NCBI GenBank assembly: GCA_030323885.1
Contig: CM059198.1
Location: forward strand, 15,042,462-15,106,461
Source: Branchipolynoe longqiensis
Taxonomy: Eukaryota; Annelida; Polychaeta; Phyllodocida; Polynoidae
Direction: 5' to 3'
Length of the DNA stretch: 64,000 bases
Positions 1 to 10,800 of the stretch are shown one piece after another. The notes beneath the pieces were generated by a model. That model worked only from the letters and a program-made list of their open reading frames with translations, was not told the origin of the DNA and did not search any database. The position numbers and the translations under genes are program-made. Position 1 is the first letter of the stretch. Each line of letters opens with the position of its first letter.

Positions 1-312
1 CTGCATGTGATACAGACCATATCAGACATGAGATTTCCGAGAAAAAAATTCATGGCCATATGAGTAATTTTCCTCATTATATGTTTAGCACTTAAAAGTT
101 GATCGGATGACAGATTTCCATGTGTTTTTTGTTGTTGGAGGCGAGACTATTATTATGCAGGGTTCATACAATTGATACTCTTGTCAATTAGCATATAAAT
201 GCGTAAAATGTTGGGTTTAAAAAACATTGTATATCTTGCGATGCGAGAATAACTCGGCCACAAGATCCAAGTGATGGTCTTGCCATGTTGGAAAAGAAAG
301 TTTGCCAATTTT

Positions 313-440
313 TAGCTTGGTACGGTCCAGGGATTTTTGGTAAAGTTGCCCCAGAAAGTGCTTGAAAAAAATGTTATTTTTAGCTTGGTACGGTCCAGAG
401 ATTTTGGTAAAGTTGCCCTGGAAATTGCTTGTAAAATCGT
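313..440 (+). repeat. Two-copy tandem duplication, about 65 bp
   Basis: The segment around agcttggtacggtccag, gattttggtaaagttgcc and gcttg is repeated twice with minor differences, in the intron upstream of the first EXOSC6 exon seen here. Confidence 0.7.
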
Positions 441-518
441 TGAATGTTAATATCCCTCAAGTGTCCTGATTATAGTAGAATTGCTTAGTCTGTTGGTTTC
501 TTGTTCTCATTGTTACAG

Positions 519-578
519 CGACAGAATGAAAGAACCGTATTACTGGACCCAAGCGGCCCTGAGAAATACATACCACGT
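519..578 (+). CDS. EXOSC6: EXOSC6-like exon (third from last)
   Basis: Sixty bases encoding RQNERTVLLDPSGPEKYIPR. The acceptor is tgttacag and the donor is CGT/gtaagt. The LLDP motif corresponds to the strand just before the C-terminal helix region in EXOSC6. Confidence 0.75.
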
Positions 579-3091
579 GTAAGTAGGTTTGCAACATACA
601 CAAGTCTCATTTGATTTCTGTTTTGTTCCTTTAAAAAAAAAAAATGTACTGCTTGGTATCGGCTGTCTTCAATGAACCATGTAACGTTGTAGTTTACTGG
701 GTGGAAAACCAGTGCCTTTAAGTTGAGAACGGCCTGTCAGCGAATGTTCCCGGTGCTGCAGCAATGCTTGGTTCGAGTTGTCGTCGGGGTGATGAAAATG
801 AGAGTCTAGAATATTGTGTCTAGAGCGGGATTCGAAGCCACACTTCATGCCACACTGGGGCTGGTGTGCTGGCCCTTAAACTACCTAACCTCCCTGATGT
901 AATCACCCTATCTATCCCTACCTGTTTATACAGCTAATACAGTATAACTCCGTTTAAAAACACTTGAAGGGACCTTAGAAATTTGTTTGGATTATCCACA
1001 CCGAAATTAAGTTAGCATATTTTCACTTAGAAAGTGTCCAAAAGTTAAACTTTTAAAAATAAAAATGACTTAAATGTAAAGTAGATTACAACGATTAACC
1101 CTAGAATGATGGCAGAAACTCAAAACCATCGGATTATGTAATGTTGAGACCCGTTACTAATTGGAAAGGTAACTTCCTGGCAATACGAGGAACCATCAAC
1201 TTCCAGTTACAGGCGTGTTGCTCGTCAAAGTCAAATCAGTCATGGGTGGCTTCCTGGCTACCTAATCAGTAGTGGGTAACTAAGGGTTCCTTAATCCCTC
1301 ACCAGGTTACTGAGGCACCCACCAACAATGGCACCATGACGCTGGGCTTCATGCCGTCTCTACACCAGGTGGCAGCACTCGTACAGAGAGGCGAGCTCGA
1401 CTGTGAAGTGGTAATTGATGTAAGTAGATTTATGGAATGGGGATGTGTGTGTGGGGGGGGGGGGGGGGCTTAACAATTGTCAACATTGCCACGTGTCAGG
1501 ATAATGTGAGTGCGTCTTGCTGGGGCGTAAAGCTACAGCAACCAACCAGCTTCCCCCGACCCTCTTAGAGGACTGGGGTTGGGTTTCTATGCTGCCTTTT
1601 TCTCACGCCGCCCCCGCCCCGATTTCTCTGACCAACCCGTTGGAAGCTAATTCCCAGCTACATTGGACCGCCTTCAGCGGTGCTCATAGAATGCTGCAAA
1701 TGTGCAGCCTTCAGCGCGCCAACGCCACTAAAAACTCCTCAAAAATCAAACTGGACATTTCCTCAGGCATGTAAGCCAGACGCCTTCTGGTGGAGGGGTT
1801 AACGGCCAGTGTGCATTTCTGTTTTTGAGAAATGCAAATAATTTTGTATATTGCTAAGATAACCCAAGCACTCGTCCCAGTTTTAGAATAATCTATTATC
1901 CACACCCAAGGCCTCCAAATGAGGTTTCATTCGAAGCCTCAGTGGCCAGATGTAATTGGGCCTGACTTCATACCTGGATTCGTCATGTTGCTCGAATAGA
2001 CAATTGTGTGCAGGATTTAATGCATTAGTTTTTATCTTGACTACATATTACATGGCCAGTTTGATTCTCCTGTTGTTAAGTGATGGTTCATTGGCTTCGA
2101 TGTAGAGGCTCTGAACCGGTGAGGTGCGGAAGGCCCCAAGGGCCAGGCGCAGTCCCCGGTGGTGGATCGTATCTAGCAGCCCGATATATGATTTCCTTGT
2201 GGAACCGTATACTATGCTGCCGTAATCCACTCGTGATCGAACCAAGGTTTTGTATACGGAGAGCAGAATATCTCTGTCCGCTCCCCACTCTGAGTTGGAC
2301 AGCGCCCTCAGAATATCCAACGCTTTCAGGCATCTTGTTTTCAGGTACTTTATCTGTGGCACGAAAGACAGTTTTGCGACGAGAATGAGGCCCAGAAATT
2401 TGCTTTTCTCAATGACTTTAATGGGATCCCCATCAAGAGTCAGCTCCGGTTCCACATGCATTCTATGCAACAGGCAGAAGTGCATGCAGACTGTTTTGGT
2501 CTTGGAAAATTTGAATCCGTTCAGAACTGACCATCGATGGATCCTGCTGTAATATAAAACAAAGTCGTCCACAAAAAGACTACAGGAGACGACACCCCCC
2601 CCCCCCGCTTTACAGCAGCAGCAATACCATTGGAATGATGGCAGCTTCGGCTCAAAGCTGTTATTCATGGTTTCATTTCAGCCTGAATAATGTTTGTCGG
2701 TTTGTTGCGCCTGAACTCGTTTTATATATATATATATATATCATTAGTGTCAACGGAGTGTAGATATTGTAGTTAAATAATTAAATTAGATTTTAGTGTG
2801 TATTTTGAGGTAAAAGATCAACATTGTATTTATGCACAGACTATGTGAGGTCATGAAAAGGTGTACTTTTTGTACATTTCTGGAACAATATTTGAATTGC
2901 AAATGTAATCTATTTGAACCAAATGGTTTTATCAGTCTTCTATTACTCTTTCGATTGCGTTATCTCTGAGTATGTTTGTACATTTTCAGGGTTACAAAGT
3001 TCTCACTGAGGCCTGTCAACGAATGTTTCCAGTGCTGCAGCAATGCTTGGTCCGAGCTGTGAAAGCGCGGCAACAAGCAGACAACTTATAG
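519..3091 (+). CDS. EXOSC6: Exosome core subunit MTR3-like, last three exons
   Basis: The product is a non-catalytic RNase PH-fold subunit of the RNA exosome ring, acting in nuclear and cytoplasmic 3'-5' RNA decay and processing. Three exons (519-578, 1306-1419, 2990-3091) join in phase 0 with CGT/gtaagt and GAT/gtaagt donors. Together they give 91 C-terminal residues. The segment LGFMPSLHQVAALVQRGEL followed by ACQRMFPVLQQCLVRAV aligns with the end of vertebrate EXOSC6 (MPVLNQVAGL..., CQRLYPVLQQSLVRAA), known from the family. The gene starts upstream of the window, so length and start are unknown. Intron 1 holds a stray copy of the last exon and intron 2 an antisense LINE. The coding end runs straight into a tandem array. 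Another PH-ring subunit (RRP42, RRP43) is less likely because the CQRxxPVLQQxLVRA tail fits MTR3 best. Confidence 0.82.
722..785 (+). pseudogene. Stray copy of EXOSC6 terminal exon in its own intron
   Basis: Inside the intron between 578 and 1306 is a roughly 50-bp stretch nearly identical to the start of the terminal exon at about 3010-3060. Both contain GCCTGTCA-CGAATGTT and GTGCTGCAGCAATGCTTGG. The copy degrades after GGTTCGAG and has no flanking splice sites, so it is a non-functional partial duplicate. Confidence 0.8.
795..915 (-). repeat. tRNA-like SINE fragment (family 3)
   Basis: Read on the minus strand this carries a B-box-like segment next to a tctagagcgggattcgaa stretch, and it ends with a tacatcaggga-type head. 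Related copies lie at 23365-23510 (minus) and 63610-63715 (plus). Confidence 0.55.
1055..1150 (-). repeat. Partial CATAGTCCGATG-family MITE
   Basis: Ends with caaaaccatcggattatg and contains the internal tgtaaagtagatta stretch seen in the longer copies at 19974 and 55338. It appears truncated. Confidence 0.45.
1306..1419 (+). CDS. EXOSC6: EXOSC6-like exon (second from last)
   Basis: Thirty-eight codons, phase 0 at both ends, acceptor ctcaccag and donor GAT/gtaagt. It encodes the conserved GFMPSLHQVAALVQRGEL segment that matches MPVLNQVAGLL in EXOSC6. Confidence 0.82.
2048..2668 (-). mobile_element. Non-LTR retrotransposon reverse transcriptase fragment
   Basis: A 206-codon open frame on the minus strand contains the RT catalytic motif FVDDF. 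It is followed by a thumb region and the C-terminal signature YKTLVRSRVDYGSIVYGS and LDTIHHRGLRLALGAFRTSP, typical of Jockey/I-type LINEs. The fingers, endonuclease and 3' parts are absent, so this is a fragment. It is antisense in the last EXOSC6 intron. The exact clade cannot be assigned by eye. Confidence 0.82.
2990..3091 (+). CDS. EXOSC6: EXOSC6-like terminal exon
   Basis: Acceptor cattttcag, 33 codons and a TAG stop. It encodes the C-terminal helix ACQRMFPVLQQCLVRAVK. The last codons and the stop (CAACTTATAGCC) are also the first unit of the downstream tandem array. Confidence 0.82.
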   Translation, partial: GYKVLTEACQRMFPVLQQCLVRAVKARQQADNL

Positions 3092-3370
3092 CCGACAAGT
3101 TATAGCCAGCAACAACTCATAGGCAAAAGTCATAGCAGCAATAACTCATAGCCAGCAATACAACTTATAACCGACATGTTATAGCCAGCAACAACTCATA
3201 GGCAAAAGTCATAGCCAGCAATAACTTATAACCGACATGTTATCGCCAGCAACAACTTATAGCCAACAAGTTATAGCCAGTAACAACTTATAGCTGATAA
3301 GATATAGCCAGCAGGAACTTATAGCTGATAAGATATAGCCAGCAGGAACTTGTGGTCGACAAGTTATAGC
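3080..3370 (+). repeat. Tandem array starting at the EXOSC6 stop codon
   Basis: Irregular units built from caacttatagccgacaag and ttatagccagcaacaac start inside the final codons of EXOSC6 and continue through the presumed 3' UTR. The unit length varies between roughly 20 and 60 bp. Confidence 0.75.
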
Positions 3371-3467
3371 CAGCAAGTTGTTTGGAGTTTTACGTCCTAG
3401 CAACATCTAAGTCCATATCAGGATGGGATAGCCAATAATAAGTGGGCAACAAGCCAGCCACAAGTTA

Positions 3468-3800
3468 TAGTGGACAATAAGCTGGCGACAAGTTACAGCT
3501 AGCAAGCTGGTGACAAGTTACAGCTAGCAAGCTGGCGACAAGTTATAGCTAGCAAGCTGGTGACAAGTTACAGCTAGCAAGGTGGCAACAAGTTACAGCT
3601 AGCAAGGTGGTGACAAGTTACAGCTAGCAAGGTGGCGACAAGTTACAGCTAGCAAGCTGGCAACAAGTTACAGCTAGCAAGCTGGCGACAAGTTACAGCT
3701 AGCAAGCTGGCGACAAGTTACAGCTAGCAAGCTGGCAACAAGTTACAGCTAGCAAGGTGGTGACAAGTTACAGCTAGCAAGGTGGCGACAAGTTTTGAAC
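3468..3800 (+). repeat. Minisatellite, about 25-bp unit
   Basis: About a dozen copies of acaagttacagctagcaag followed by gtggcg or ctggcg. It probably derives from the same seed as the neighbouring array at 3080-3370. Confidence 0.85.
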
Positions 3801-3904
3801 TGGGAGCGAGTTACAGTGGGTTGGGTAAGAAAGTGAGCCGGGGTTACTAGGGTAATGTAATTTGTATTTTATTGTAAACAGTCAATAGCTCAGTATCAGT
3901 AATG

Positions 3905-4040
3905 TGGTTGAGTGGGATATCGGGTCATGGTGCTGGCGGCCTGGTCTCCCAGTGGTCACCACGAGTGCGCACTGTCACAAGCCTATATGACCTTAGATGT
4001 TGCTAGGATGTCAAATTCAAACAAACATCTTCATTTCGTT
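3905..4040 (+). repeat. SINE-1 3' region
   Basis: Carries the family body gggtcatggtgctggcggcc, then gtctcccagtgg and gcgcactgtcacaag, and the tail tgaccttagatgttgctagg. The tRNA-like head is missing. An AATAAA near 4093 could serve as an EXOSC6 polyadenylation signal, but I cannot show it. Confidence 0.7.
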
Positions 4041-5122
4041 CTAATTAGTGTATGTGTTTCCGGTTGGAAGATCAGTGTCCTGATGCTGAGCAAATAAATA
4101 TTTAACTGAATAAAACAATTATATATATATACATAAATAATAATACCTACTACAAATTCTTGTTATTCTTAGTCATTTGTTAAGCGGGGTAAGTCTTAAT
4201 CGTGGATTATTACTATTACTGTTCGTCCTATAAAATATCAATTCAATTTCGGATCATTGATACTCCTCCCCTCCTTGTCTATCCAATTAATGACGGGCAA
4301 ATGCCATGGTAGCGACGAATAAAGTGTTTATAAGTCTTCGTTATTAGATTCAAAGGTTGATTTAATTATAACGAAAACCTCTCCTCCCCCTCCCTACGTG
4401 CATAACCCGAGAGGTTGACCTGAATTTTTTTTTAATTGTATCTTTATTAACTTGAATCTCCCCAACGATGTCCATTTTGCGCACTATCACAAGTCTACAC
4501 CCGTCTTGATGACCTCACGTGTTGCAAAGACGTAAAACTCCAACATCAATACTAGGGCCAGATTGTTATAATTAACAAACATGATTTTTTGTTTGTTAAA
4601 ACAACCTAATAAATGTCTTTATTTATAAAAGGAAAGTTACATTACAGATTTGGAACATTTAATGTGTCGTAGATTTCAAGAGATTGTCAGCTATTAAAAT
4701 AAGATAGCACGTGATCAGTGAGGGTGGTAGAAAGTTTAATTTCAGTGGTAGACAATTAGCCTGTGTAAGACCGGATAAACATTTCATGGACATCATACGA
4801 CATTCACTTAGTACTTTATTAGTTCCCTATTGAATTATATTGATTTATTACACACATAGCAGTCCATAGCAAACCTTGAAATATAATTAAATCGGCATAG
4901 TCCAGTCACAGCATAACATTTTCTAAACACTTAGACTTGAACCTACAAATCTAACTTAGATATACTGGTGCACTTATTTATTACATTTCGGTGCTCCCGT
5001 GCTACTCTCGAAAACCGGCAAACAAAGCCATGTTCACTGCGCGCACCAACATTAATAGTGCATTTTTTTTCACATCAAATATCAGGAAGTTAAAAGTCTT
5101 TGAATTATGCAATACATGTCAT

Positions 5123-5440
5123 GTTTAAAACTGCATAGTCCGATGAAAACATCAGATTTTCAAAACCAAAACAGATGTTATCCTGCATATCCAATTTAGA
5201 TACCATTGTTTGTAGGCGTATAGAAGGGCAAACAAAGTCAACGTTATTGAACCTGTTACTGTTGACAGCTAGTGTCAAATATTTCTACACGCATGATAAA
5301 AATTAATTTTGTATGCAGTAAATTGTCTACAATGTTGGCCATTTATCATAAGTTACTTCGTACTTATGACAGGAAACCTAATATATTTATCTTTTAAAAA
5401 TGGCAGACTCGCAAAAGCACTGGATTATTCAACTTCAAAG
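5123..5440 (-). mobile_element. CATAGTCCGATG-family MITE
   Basis: Starts tttaaaactgcatagtccga and ends ggattattcaacttcaaag, a degraded form of the terminal inverted repeat. Interior order matches the copy at 6817 and is reversed relative to 19974 and 55338. Non-coding. Confidence 0.65.
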
Positions 5441-6816
5441 GAAACCCACTGATTAAGAACATGTATGACTACATACTATATATGTAAAACAACAAATCAT
5501 TTCCATTTTTAATACCAAGCAATAAATTCTGGTATAATTTACGGGTAACTTGTAAAAAAAAAACCCGCATTTTTAAAAACCTTAGAGAATATTTCATAAA
5601 TGCAAAGTTGGTATGCATCCTTCGCAATAGTATATATGTGTAAAAAATACAATATAATATTGCTTCACAAAGGACAATTGTCTCACATTTACTAACTGTT
5701 GAAAATGAATAAACTGCACTTAGATTCAAGTTATCGTCAGTATATACATGACATGCTAGTTTGTTATATATTGCTACAGTTGCTGTCAAGCATCTAGAGC
5801 TCAGCTTCTTTGGCACATTTCCATGACAACGGAGACATTTATTTAATTTACATGACAACAGCATACACATGGGTCAAATCAGTCAATATAGTAGGACAAT
5901 GATGAAATATCTCCCCAATTTTTTTAATAATCACAGCCTTCTGATTTGTTATTCAGTGATGGCGGCTATTAAGTCACCCGCTGAGGAGGGTAAACAGCGA
6001 CGAAAGGAGGAGACCCAACCAGCTCGTACATGGCCACTGGGTCAAGTTAACAAGCCTTTCATTGAGAATACATTTTCATAGTAAATCTCCCATTCTTTAC
6101 ACTCCTGATATGGTGTGATATAAACAGGCAGTAGTATAGTAAATTTAAACCACTTTAATCTGTCCTATACATAAGTACAATTTGTGATTAGGCCTGAATA
6201 CGAAATTACTACTACCACATCTGGTTTACACTGAGAAGGGCTAACTGGGAAGTTGTGCTCACTTGGCCAACTTAACAAGCGCGGAACCAAGAAGCGCGTG
6301 CTGGTTGGGTCTTCCTCGCTGCTGCGCTTATTATGCTTATGCAGCCACCGCGGCCAGTCGGTCCTAGGTTCCCTATACAAGTTGTGGGTTTCCTCGAAAC
6401 CTCTCCTAGGCTTGGCACTGTCAACCACAGCGCACAGTTAATTCCTAGTGAAGCAATTTCCATCCAATTTCATTCATGGACATTCTGCAATTGTTCTTTG
6501 CAAGTGTAGCCCTCATTACACTGGCTGATTATCGGACATATTACATACCGGGATCATGGGAACACATCATACCACTCTCTCGACTATCGCGTTTACACAT
6601 TACACATCAGGTTACGCGTCAATTTACACACCAGCACAATCTTATAAAGATCTAGGATACCTGCACCTGAGAATTATTAGAAAAAATATAGCTATAAAAT
6701 CATCTTTATCCAGATAGATATTGATGCACATATTTTGTGAACCCACGTGGTATATGCGTGTGGAAAATGTACAGTGTGTAGGTTGGTACCATTACCAGCA
6801 TCCATCATGTTTGTAA

Positions 6817-7189
6817 CAAAGTTGTATACTCCGATGAAAAGTTTAAAAATGTTTAATTTGTCTAAACCAAAACATTGACCTAGATTTGATTCTACATATC
6901 CAACTTAGATACTGATGCATTTATTAAGCTATCTGTTACCACACAGAAGGGAATACAAAGTCAACTTAATCGAATTTGTTCCTGCGGAAGCTGATGGTGT
7001 CAGAACTTCTGTGCGTGCCAAAATTAATTTTGGTACGTTTTCAATTCAAATATTTCCACAACGTTAGCCACGTAAAACAAATATTATTTCACACTAAAGT
7101 AACGTGAATTATAAACAATCAATAGATAACGATAAAAAAAATGTGTAATGCAGATAGAAATCCAAATCCATCGGACTATGCAACTTTAA
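6817..7189 (-). mobile_element. CATAGTCCGATG-family MITE
   Basis: Terminal inverted repeats read caaagttgtatactccgatg and catcggactatgcaacttta with small differences. The element is about 370 bp, non-coding, with the gcgtgccaaaattaattttgg interior shared with the other copies. Confidence 0.75.
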
Positions 7190-7789
7190 AAATTAAAAAA
7201 GATGTAATGCAACACATAAAAAAGTTATATGAATATCCCTGATTTGCTACCGTATCGCTTCAAAAACGTTATAAAAATATGTCTAGCAAAATAGATGTAA
7301 CAAGCTCTTAAATGGGTCATGTCAGCTCGACAGCGGTTTGTTGGCGGTAAGGGAGGCAGCAGCAGCTTAGTGGAGAGTTGCGCCCCCTGGTGTACCGGAT
7401 GTGAGAAAACCTGAACGTCGCGCCACTTTCGAATAGCGGCGACTCACAGAACTAGACCACACAACACAGCATGTGATACCACAAACCATACATGTATGTA
7501 ATATGCCTGTCAAATCTGTTATTGAATTTTGAGGATATAACCACACACTATATAAAAAGTATGCTTATGGTCTTTTGTTTTGCAAGAAAAAAATAGTAGT
7601 AATATGGTTCTCAAGTCTGTTATGGCAATTTGGGATTTTAACTATACACTAGTTAATGAGGTGATGTAGATACATTTTATGCTTGCTGACCTTTTTTTCT
7701 CGCAAGAAAAAAAAAGCATGTAATATTTCTTTCAAATCTGCATATTATCTTGAGAGTTTAACCGTAAACATGCATTTCATACGGTTACT

Positions 7790-7795
7790 TTTATT
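7790..7795 (-). promoter_or_regulatory. Candidate cathepsin B poly(A) signal
   Basis: Reverse-strand AATAAA lies 27 nt downstream of the cathepsin B stop codon. The position is plausible for a short 3' UTR but there is no transcript evidence. Confidence 0.45.
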
Positions 7796-7821
7796 TTAGA
7801 AGTTATTTCGGGTTTGTTTTT

Positions 7822-7898
7822 TTATACTTTGGGAATACCTGCGACAATGCTATCCTCGACTCCACACTCGTCCTGGCCACGAAGAATCTTGAAGTAGC
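7822..7898 (-). CDS. CTSB: CTSB terminal coding exon
   Basis: Encodes [20 protein letters not shown] and IPKV, then TAA. This is the conserved cathepsin B C-terminus. Acceptor tgttccaaag. Confidence 0.95.
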
Positions 7899-10800
7899 CT
7901 TTGGAACAAACAAAATGATCACAATAATTCTGCATCTGTGTTATTGTAGAAAACATTAAATACAATTGGAACAAAAGTAACATTGTGGTATACTGTAAAA
8001 TATTCACGGACATACATATCCCAAACTTTCTGTTGAATGATGAAATATTGCAGAGTTGGTAAATGTAAATATATTGGACATGTTATCACTGACAATCTTA
8101 GTGACAACGATGATATAGCTAAGCAGTGGAAAATAATATGAGAATTCTGTGTGCGTCCTGAATATGTGAAATCCACCTTCAAATCATACTTTACTCCATT
8201 ATATACATGTCCGTTATGGTGTAAGTATGAATTTGAATCTTTTAGAATATTATATTCCTATATAAAAGTGATGGCACTACACACAGAGTTTCGCTTTCGA
8301 ACATGTGATGCTTTTCTCGGACTGTGCAACTTGACTTCAGCGTTCACTCACCTCCATTTCCCCAGTCGTAGTTCCACGAGTTGGCGATGAGCCAGTAGGG
8401 GGTCCCGTCCTCCACTCCCCACCCCAACATCTTCACGGCATGGCCGCCCAGCTGGGAGCCGGAGACATGTTGGTAGACACCTGGGGAAACAGAGCAACGG
8501 ACTCACAACCAACGTGCATCAAGTACAGCACGACCCCGTCATACCGCCATCATTCAGGTCCATATAATGCTATCACGAAAAAAGTCAGGATCACGCTAAA
8601 GCGGGGTTCTGTTTACTGAATTACCTTTGAATTATAGAATTCTGAGTCCAATGAATCATCGCGTTATATATTAAATCGGGGTGTATTATAACGGGGTTTC
8701 ACTGCACACGAAACTTTCATAACCACTCCCCTCCCCCTTTTTCCACTTCACAGTAATGTTGATTCAAATTGTGTTTAAAATTTGTTGTGTGTGTGTGTGG
8801 GGGGGGGGGGTGCACATAGCTGCGATACTTTGGTCATGTTGCAAGTAAGGAGAATGACAGTTTGGAGAAAACCATAATGAATGGGATGATAGATGGCAAG
8901 CAATGTAGAGGACGACCTCAAACTCAGTGGTTTGACAATGTAAGGCAGCTCACTGGCATAAGAAGGATGCCTGAACTAATTCAACAGGTGGGGGATCAGG
9001 AATGCTGGCGACAAACAGTCATGAATATTCAGGATAGGATGAACAGTGTCAAACAAGTCCTGACTGACCACGAGCTTTCACTATGTTACAAATCTAGATT
9101 TGCCCACATCACATGCCATGTTCAGCTTACCCTTCTTGTAACTTGGAAAGTCTGCGTAGACGGTGAAGGCTGCCTCCACTGGGCCATTGGTCATAATCTC
9201 CGTCTGGATCTGCTCCACAGTTTGCACCAAATAGGCCGAGTCACCTGAAATTAACAATGTGCATGGTTATAATAAAACTGATGGCTCCTCATTGTGTAAG
9301 GTCTAGAAGATTAGAACCAATTTTCTTGAAGATGTATACTGCCCGTCATGGAGAAGTCTGAATAGACTTGTTTTCACCATTAGACAGTTTGTCGATAGAA
9401 AGCCCGAGCCTACACTTTTACCGACCCATGAGATTTTTAACCTCCCACCCCACATAGACATGGTATGAGAGCAACCGGCCTTTGATGACGCTGTAAGTTA
9501 TACACAGCGGTGGAAATACAAATTGGCAGAGGTGGGGGGGCATGGGGAATCGAACCACCGACCTTCAGATTAGGCGTCCGACCTAGAAAAACGTCAGACA
9601 CTCCAACCAATATAAAAAATATATATATAAAAGTCCAGTGTGTGTGGTGGGAAGGGGGCCACCCGTATTCAACTCACCGACAGAAGGGGGGGGGGCACTC
9701 CACCAATGTGCCGATGGAGGAAGTAGCGCAGTATATATGTTCCCCTAGCATTTATACTTGTATAATGCGTTATATGTCATATAAAAATATATAATAAGCA
9801 AGAGCTCCTTTCCGATGATATATACATATGCATGCAAGACCTCAAACGCGAACAAATTTCATAGTTCATAAAAAGAACTAGGCTGTATTGCCTCCTGAAA
9901 TTTTGGCTATTTTTTGTGAGTTAGATTTTGCTGTCAGTTGACACAAAGTCAAACCACTTTAAAATTGCGTCAGAGATGGGTTTTTTCTCTATCATTTGAC
10001 ATGTATCTGACCATTTCGGAGGTTTGTGTACTTTTCAAGGTAGACATGTGAAAGCAAGACTGACAGAATATTAATATATATAATAGGTATATGCATATAT
10101 TGATCAGATATATACATATATATATATATATATAGCGGAAAGCTAGTGGTAACTATTCCGTCAGCCTTGTCTTCACATGCCTACCTTGAAATTGACATGA
10201 AACTCGAAATGGTCAGATCTATGTCAAATGATAGAAAAACATTTCTATATATCTTTAATTTGTGCCATTTCTTACCGTAGTGCTTATCCGACGTGTAGGT
10301 GTGGTTGAAGCCTGTCTCACATGTTCTCCTGCATGCCGGGGTGCCACCACCCTCCTTGCACTTGTGTCGGACACCGGGAACATGGTGCTCACACGGGGCG
10401 ATGGTGTACGGCTGGCAGCCCTACAAACCAAGAAGTATGCGGAAACCAGTCAGCGGGGAAAACCAACACCGCAGTGAGGGAGGGTGATAGTGTGCGGCTG
10501 ACAGCCCTTCAAACCAAGAAGCATGCGGAAACCAGTCAGCGTGGGAAACCAACAGCGCAGTGAGGGAGGGCGATGATGTATGGCTAGCAGCCCTACAAAC
10601 CAAGAAGTATGCGGAAACCAGTCAGCGGGGGAAACCAACAGCGCAGTGAGGGAGGACGATGGTGTATGGCTAGCAGCCCTACAAACCAGGAAGTATGCGG
10701 AAACCAGTCAGCGGGGGGAAACCAACAGCGCAGTGAGGGAGGGTGATGGTGTATGGCTAGCAGCCCTACAAACCAAGAAGTATGCGGAAACCAGTGTACG

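Larger units (their letters stand above)
4041..7789. other. Intergenic, AT-rich, repeat remnants
   Basis: Between the EXOSC6-like gene and the cathepsin B 3' end I see no convincing exon. The stretch holds MITE copies, a SINE-1 tail fragment near 4470-4545 and an unexplained segment at 5940-6460 with partly inverted halves. Confidence 0.55.

Noticed and set aside
5940..6460. Possible small gene with basic, charged frames on both strands
   Set aside because: The two halves are partly inverted copies of each other (agacccaaccagctcg and cgcgtgctggttgggtct), more like a decayed TIR element; no splice-consistent gene model.
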